From assembly GCA_030248225.1 (NCBI GenBank), contig JASANE010012360.1, positions 1 through 64,000 of the forward strand: a stretch of 64,000 nt of DNA, in the 5' to 3' direction. Shown one piece after another: positions 59,251-64,000 of this stretch. Source of the DNA: Trileptium ribeirensis (taxonomy: Eukaryota; Nematoda; Enoplea; Enoplida; Thoracostomopsidae). The translations under genes were made by a program, and so were the position numbers. The notes under the pieces are model-generated. The model was not told where the DNA came from and made no database searches. It was given only the letters and a program-made list of their open reading frames with translations. Each line of letters opens with the position of its first letter. Within the stretch, counting starts at the first letter, position 1.

Positions 59251-59925
59251 TCTGTCACCAGTTTCTCCCCAACCTGGAACCCCGACGGGAATAGTCCAAA
59301 AGGGTACGGAACTCACCGTTGCATTACAATACGTACATTTATATAAGTAGAACCAATTAATCGCTTCTTAGCACAAGCAAATATATATATTGAGTTCCTT
59401 TATATACACCTATCGACCATGAAAGCCCTGTTGTCACTTCATATGTAGACTGCATAACTGGCACAAACCCTGAACCACGGTATATACGTAAACCAGCACT
59501 TGAAACAACTCGCAAGATCAATACAGCTATATAAGTACATAATTACAATAAATCAGAGATCATTAGGTACATACATTGATAATTGAAACAGAACTAAAAT
59601 CAAAGTATATATATGTACGTAATCGAAACAACTTCAATAGCATGATATATATCTATATAAAGGTAAACGGAGTAATTAGGTTCAAAGAGTCCCGCTATGT
59701 AACTGACTCGCATTTTCAGTATATCGGCCTGCACCGCCGACATCGTTTCGATCAAGGTGGGTATCGTTATCGCTATTTCAGGGATGGATATTCGTCAAGG
59801 AATCGCAACCGTATATACAGATATTTATATCCATCTATATACATTGATAGTAGTGCCCCGATGGCACGCCTTAGTATATATATATATACATATTGGCATT
59901 TGCATGATTTTTCTATAGTATCATT
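59251..59925. other. Gene-free stretch with TATA-rich runs
   Basis: Dense TATATA runs and a TATATAAGTAGAACC at about 59340. Open frames show only I/Y/R-rich low-complexity peptides from the TATA repeats. No gene supported. Confidence 0.5.
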
Positions 59926-60272
59926 GGCCATAAAGGCACCATTGATATATGCTTGAATTACGTACCAATGATATCATTCTTGTTATACTTTTGATGACCA
60001 TAAAGGCACGTTTTCGATATGTATTACCTTGATCGTATCCTATGATTGTGTACCGTTGAAATCAGTGTTGTTGTTCATATGTATTTTTAGGTACACGATC
60101 CAGCCGCTTGATTGAGATGATCTTTGTTATTCATTTGCATGTATTCATACCGTTCGTTGTTATCATGTGAGGCCATAAAAGCGCCGCCCTTTTGTTACCA
60201 TTGTATACCGTATTATGATCATGTTGCGCTATAATTGTACTTATATTGGATTGATCAGGCCATAAAAGCGCC
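59926..60272 (+). repeat. Recurring GGCCATAAARGCRCC motif, four copies
   Basis: GGCCATAAAGGCACC at 59926, GACCATAAAGGCACG at 59996, GGCCATAAAAGCGCC at 60171 and 60258. The spacing is uneven (70, 175, 87 bases), while the 15-base word is strongly kept and each copy follows a TGATNA or TGTGA word. Could be the core of a degenerate tandem unit or a protein-binding site. Confidence 0.65.
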
Positions 60273-60599
60273 TGCGGTTTACCATGATTTTATGTATTTT
60301 GTTTGTTATATTTTGTTGCATTGCTGTAATTTTAGGTTGGAAGTACGACTGTTTGAGTGTAACATATTTGGGATAATTTTAGGAGAAATTTTAGGGATTT
60401 TTATGTACGCAAAAGTGATCTTTTATAGGAGCAGAACGTGAGTATGACGAGCTCTTGCCATACCGGAAGTGTCGAGAATTTTAGGACGGTACGACTCCCC
60501 GATACATATAGGAATTGCCCTACCCCGAGTGGTAGGACTGCAAAGTTTATTCGGAATCATCGTAGGAAAGACTGGCCGTAACGGACACCCGTCACGACC

Positions 60600-60777
60600 G
60601 TCCTCACGAATGAGGACCACAAAAATATGGCTGTTCGCTTGAAAGCGAACAGCAATTGAGAGAATTCCCCGAAAATTATAAGAGTAAACTGAAAGTATAA
60701 TATTTACCAGTGCTCGCTACACTGGTAATTTGTATAACATTACGAAATATTGTCTACCAGCGTTCAATCTCGCTGGT
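60600..60777. other. Cluster of four perfect hairpins
   Basis: GTCCTCA-CGAA-TGAGGAC (60600-60617), CTGTTCGCTT-GA-AAGCGAACAG (60631-60652), TTACCAGTG-CTCGCTA-CACTGGTAA (60704-60728) and ACCAGCG-TTCAATCT-CGCTGGT (60756-60777). A fifth, GATCCG-ACC-CGGATC, lies at 60934-60948. The stems are perfect and follow one another on one strand, suggesting a structured RNA, a retroelement leader or a transposon end. No gene flanks them closely. Confidence 0.75.
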
Positions 60778-60948
60778 TGAGATAAGAGACGAAAATGGAA
60801 ATATAACAAATTTAGAAACCGAAAATGTCGGCTCCGGTCCATAACTCCGGAACCGTTGGGAATTTCAAAATTGAGTGCTTAACATTCCTTATAGAGAATT
60901 TGACGGTCTTTCGAATGAGGCCGGTTTCGTGGAGATCCGACCCGGATC

Positions 60949-62431
60949 CAAGCACTTAGGGACAAATTAGTATATAAGTAAGCCGGCAGAATACAATTAG
61001 TCAATTAAGTCAACGAATATTGGTCATAAAACTATCTACAAGGTATCCTTATAATCCCCAGACCCGAGGCTTCAATTTAAGCCCGGACCGGTCCCACTGC
61101 GCCCACTTTTTGTACCCATATGAAAGTTTCAGAAATAACGCCCCGACACCACTCATTGGATTCCCCGTATTTGAGACCAACCCAATAATATATAAAACAC
61201 CCCAGAAAAGTGCACCCCGAAGCCAGGGGAACCGTTTAAGCACCCTACCCGGAGAAAAATTTGGCATGGACCCTCCCCCCAAGAGTCTATTCCCCCCTGT
61301 AGACCGAAAACGGTCCTGTTACATATCATTTAAATCGGCCGGACTTGCTGAGCCCGAATCGAAACCTTGTTTGGCACTTTGGCCACCTCCGAGGGAAGGG
61401 TACCCTCTCCTTTCGCCTGTGGTTCTTCTTTGTTTACTTAAGCGCATTTCCTGTGAATTCTGTGTCCCAATTCAAGACCACTAGCACGCAGTTTCCTCTA
61501 ATGTAAACATCACGTCTTTTGATACCAAATTGTGAACGTTGATACCGGCATAATACGAATTTAATTCTGTACTGGACTAGAGTGTTTGCGCTTCCACACA
61601 CAAGCCGTAGCAGCTCCACTTAATACGCTAGCTGAGTCAATATTTTCGTTAATAGTTTGGTCTCTTGGTGCTAATTTAATATAAATTTGGTACGCAGCTT
61701 GCTGGAGTTTCTTATCAGTAAGACGTGGTTTTAGACGATTAAGCACACATCAAGCTACCATTACTTTATATAAAGTTTATTTACGGATATGAAGTTTCGA
61801 ATTTAGTGTAAACTGTATGTGCTACTAGAAACTTCCAGAAACTTGTAGTGGTCGCGAGCACGGTTTATATAACATTTATAGCATATCGTTTAGCTGGACG
61901 TTAATGTTTGTATTAATATGAAGCGGACACTCGGTAGTGTTGTTTGTCAGACTGAATTTTATAGTGGTCCAATATAAAGTTTGTATTATGCTATTTAATT
62001 GGCGGCGAACTTCATATAAAACGCATCTGACTTGAAGAGTTTATACTGCAGGGGACACCGAGATTGGTTTGTTTGTTTAATATAGAGTGATAGTCTGATT
62101 CAATACGACGGTTGTATCCAGAGGTTTAGAACTTTGCGTTACATTCATAGTTTAACTGCTGAATTTGTTAGAAAGTTTCTGGAAAGTTCGTGGTAAGCTT
62201 AGGAGTTTATATAAATTTAGTATAAACAAAGTCGTAAATTATAAGAAGCATATAAATTTATATAACATTTTATATAAAATCGGACGGAAAATTTCTTAAA
62301 ATATGCTTGGAATGTGTCCGATAAGAATGTTGATTTAGTTCAATAATATTAGATCAGAAATCGGACTAAAAGTGCTGAGCCAGCACTTTAACCGCCGCGA
62401 ATTTCAAAATTTCAAATTTCAAAAATCCGAG
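60949..62431. other. Stretch with an uncharacterised proline-rich frame
   Basis: TATATAAG at 60971-60978 is followed by an open plus frame at 61020-61484 (154 codons, rich in P, S and R, for example KSAPRSQGNRLSTLPG) with no known domain; it may be chance or part of an element leader. 61760-62400 is AT-rich and holds nothing else I can support. Confidence 0.35.
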
Positions 62432-62469
62432 TATAAAAGCAGAACTGCACAAACAAGATAGCGTTCAGT
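62432..62469 (+). promoter_or_regulatory. Possible core promoter (TATA box and initiator)
   Basis: TATAAAA at 62432-62438 and an initiator-like TCAGT at 62465-62469. The distance from the first T to the initiator A is 35 bases, slightly longer than the usual 30-31. The downstream sequence has no recognised gene, so this could belong to an LTR or be chance. Confidence 0.3.
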
Positions 62470-63289
62470 ATGACTTCGAAAGCGCAGAGTTCGGTCGTTT
62501 TGCAGACCGGCTCTGGCGCTCGCTTTTGTTAATGTGTTTTCGTTTTTGGCTCGACATTGGCTTTTGCGTTGGATCGTGCGTACGGATGGGCGATGGATGC
62601 TGGAACAAAGACCCGACCGCTCTAAGTGTGGACAGGGAGGGATACCTGTAGAACATCGTAGCATTGAAACCAGTTAGGCTAAGTACGTTTGTAGTCGCCA
62701 CTAGGGTACAGTAGAAAAACGTATCGATTGGAAGTAACGTCAAGTCTCCATGGACTCCCTGTCCACACTTGATTTTTACATGATAGCCTGTCCGCCCTAG
62801 CTCGTCCCGCCGACCCGTAGTCTCGGATAGCCGCTCGAATGATTGGACTAGACACCCGAAGTCATGCTGGACCTCCCTCGGTCAATCAGTTAGGATACAA
62901 ACAAAGGCGACACCCGCGTTGAGATTCATTTTACATGATTCCCTGAGTCGAGTTAGGAGTTAGTAAAAGTTTCCCTGAGCTGACCGAGGTTAAACAAACC
63001 TTTCACATGAAAGCCTTGTGATTAAACAAGACGTTTCGATTAGTACTCCGAATCATCCACGGTCATACACGTACGAGCATGATTTGTTTAGGGTTTGCCA
63101 AAGTGGTTTTCAAGATTTCAAGTTACGATTTTCTCTGGACGAGAGTCGGTCAAGCTGTTCTGATTCTTCGTTGATTGGAGTTATTTGGCATTTGTGGATC
63201 GTTTTACGTGAACAAAACCTGATTAAGCTTCATTAATAAGTTAATAGTGCTGTAGGCAACGTTGCAAGTCAAAACTTTATACCGACATG
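62470..63289. other. Gene-free stretch
   Basis: GC-richer than its left neighbour (62750-62890 contains GTCCGCCCTAGCTCGTCCCG). Frames on both strands are short and show no domain. Confidence 0.5.
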
Positions 63290-64000
63290 ATGTCCCGTGA
63301 GCGTGACGGCTCGCCCCTGCTAAAATAGGAAATTCGGTTTATCTAGGGAACTGTTCCAGGAATTAAGTTGAAATCTCTAGGAGGATCCGAGCTATCGATT
63401 TAGCGATTAAAACGTTTAAATACTACATCGGGAACATAAACCCGAGGACCCTAAAGGGGCGTGTTCCCAACAAAATGTGAAAATTTAATTATCTTAGGAC
63501 CTACTCCAGGAACTTTACTCCAATTTTGGCAGTTTCTTCGTAGCAATGTCTATTGACGAATAGGAGTCTAAAACATGTCGGTTTCGAGTCGGAAACCGAA
63601 ACCCGACGGCCTTGAATTGGCCTAACCCCACTAAAAATGTGAAACTAAGATTAAAAGTAAAATATTTTAAGAACCTCTCCAGGAATTTCGCTAAAACTTT
63701 CGCTGTTTCTTCGTAGGGATGTCCGCTATTGGACACCGCTCTGAAACCCAACCTTACCGGGTTGGAATCACAAACCCGATGGCCTAGAAGTGGCCTGACC
63801 TTGTCAAAATTGTGAATACAGGCTTAGAATTTAAATATTTAAGGATTCCCTCCAGGAATCTTGGTGAAACTTTAGCTGCTTCTTTGTAAGTATGTCTACT
63901 TTCGGATATTATCACCGAATTCAACTTTATCATGTCGGAACCACAAACCCGACGGCCCGATAGTGATCCGTTTCTACCCAAACTTTACACGTTAATAAAT
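63290..64000. repeat. Satellite of about 173 bp, about four units, runs off the window
   Basis: TCCAGG anchors stand at 63355, 63505, 63679 and 63851 (spacings 150, 174, 172). Each unit also has an AAACCCGA box followed by a GGCC-type short stem, an AAAATGTGAA-like box and a TTTCTTCGTAG.GATGTC-like box. Divergence between units is substantial. The array continues beyond 64000. Confidence 0.85.

Noticed and set aside
59576..59956. 126-codon plus frame rich in Y, I and R
   Set aside because: It is a translation of TATA-rich simple sequence; no domain.

Overview
The window looks like AT-rich nuclear DNA from an invertebrate animal. The evidence is a multi-exon gene with long introns and GT-AG junctions, several CR1/L2-like LINEs, a Penelope-like element and hAT elements with 8-bp target duplications. 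I see no prokaryotic operons, rRNA, tRNA or CRISPR arrays. The species cannot be fixed from the sequence alone.

Layout. 1-4432: no gene recognised. 4441-5315: a shrunken hAT element with perfect 8-bp target duplications and the end of a transposase reading frame on the minus strand. 7564-8060: a 247-bp tandem duplication. 8248-11406: a CR1-like LINE (here LINE-D, minus), with an ORF1 that has a cysteine-rich finger and an ORF2 that has lost its endonuclease. 11407-18958: mostly featureless. 18959-22013: LINE-A copy 1 (minus). 22014-25019: non-coding with a phased GTTGGCTGG repeat. 25020-28460: LINE-C (minus) joined to a decayed LTR-retrotransposon gag. 28790-32858: LINE-A copy 2 (minus), split by a plus-strand LINE-B. 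32859-36583: a Penelope-like element between two inverted hAT copies. 36584-40069: dispersed repeats.

40070-56759 (plus) holds the only recognisable host gene, a TRIM protein of TIF1/Bonus type: RING, B-box 1, B-box 2 and coiled coil in six exons. The exon joins were set by reading frame and splice sites, and the B-box 1 metal ligands are completed exactly across the exon 2/exon 3 join. Its introns carry a complete non-autonomous hAT element (42548-43713), related hAT fragments, copies of a dispersed repeat marked by AGCGAGYGGARTTTCC, and two unexplained open frames. The PHD and bromodomain expected in TIF1 proteins are not seen in the window.

56760-64000 is non-coding and rich in repeats: a 52-bp and a 45-bp minisatellite, a cluster of perfect hairpins at 60600-60948, and a satellite of about 173 bp that runs off the right end. 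Nearly all the transposon genes are broken. I found no operon-like or clearly new system. The most informative parts are the TIF1-like gene, the two hAT insertions with intact target duplications, the Penelope/hAT composite and the structured repeats at the right end.
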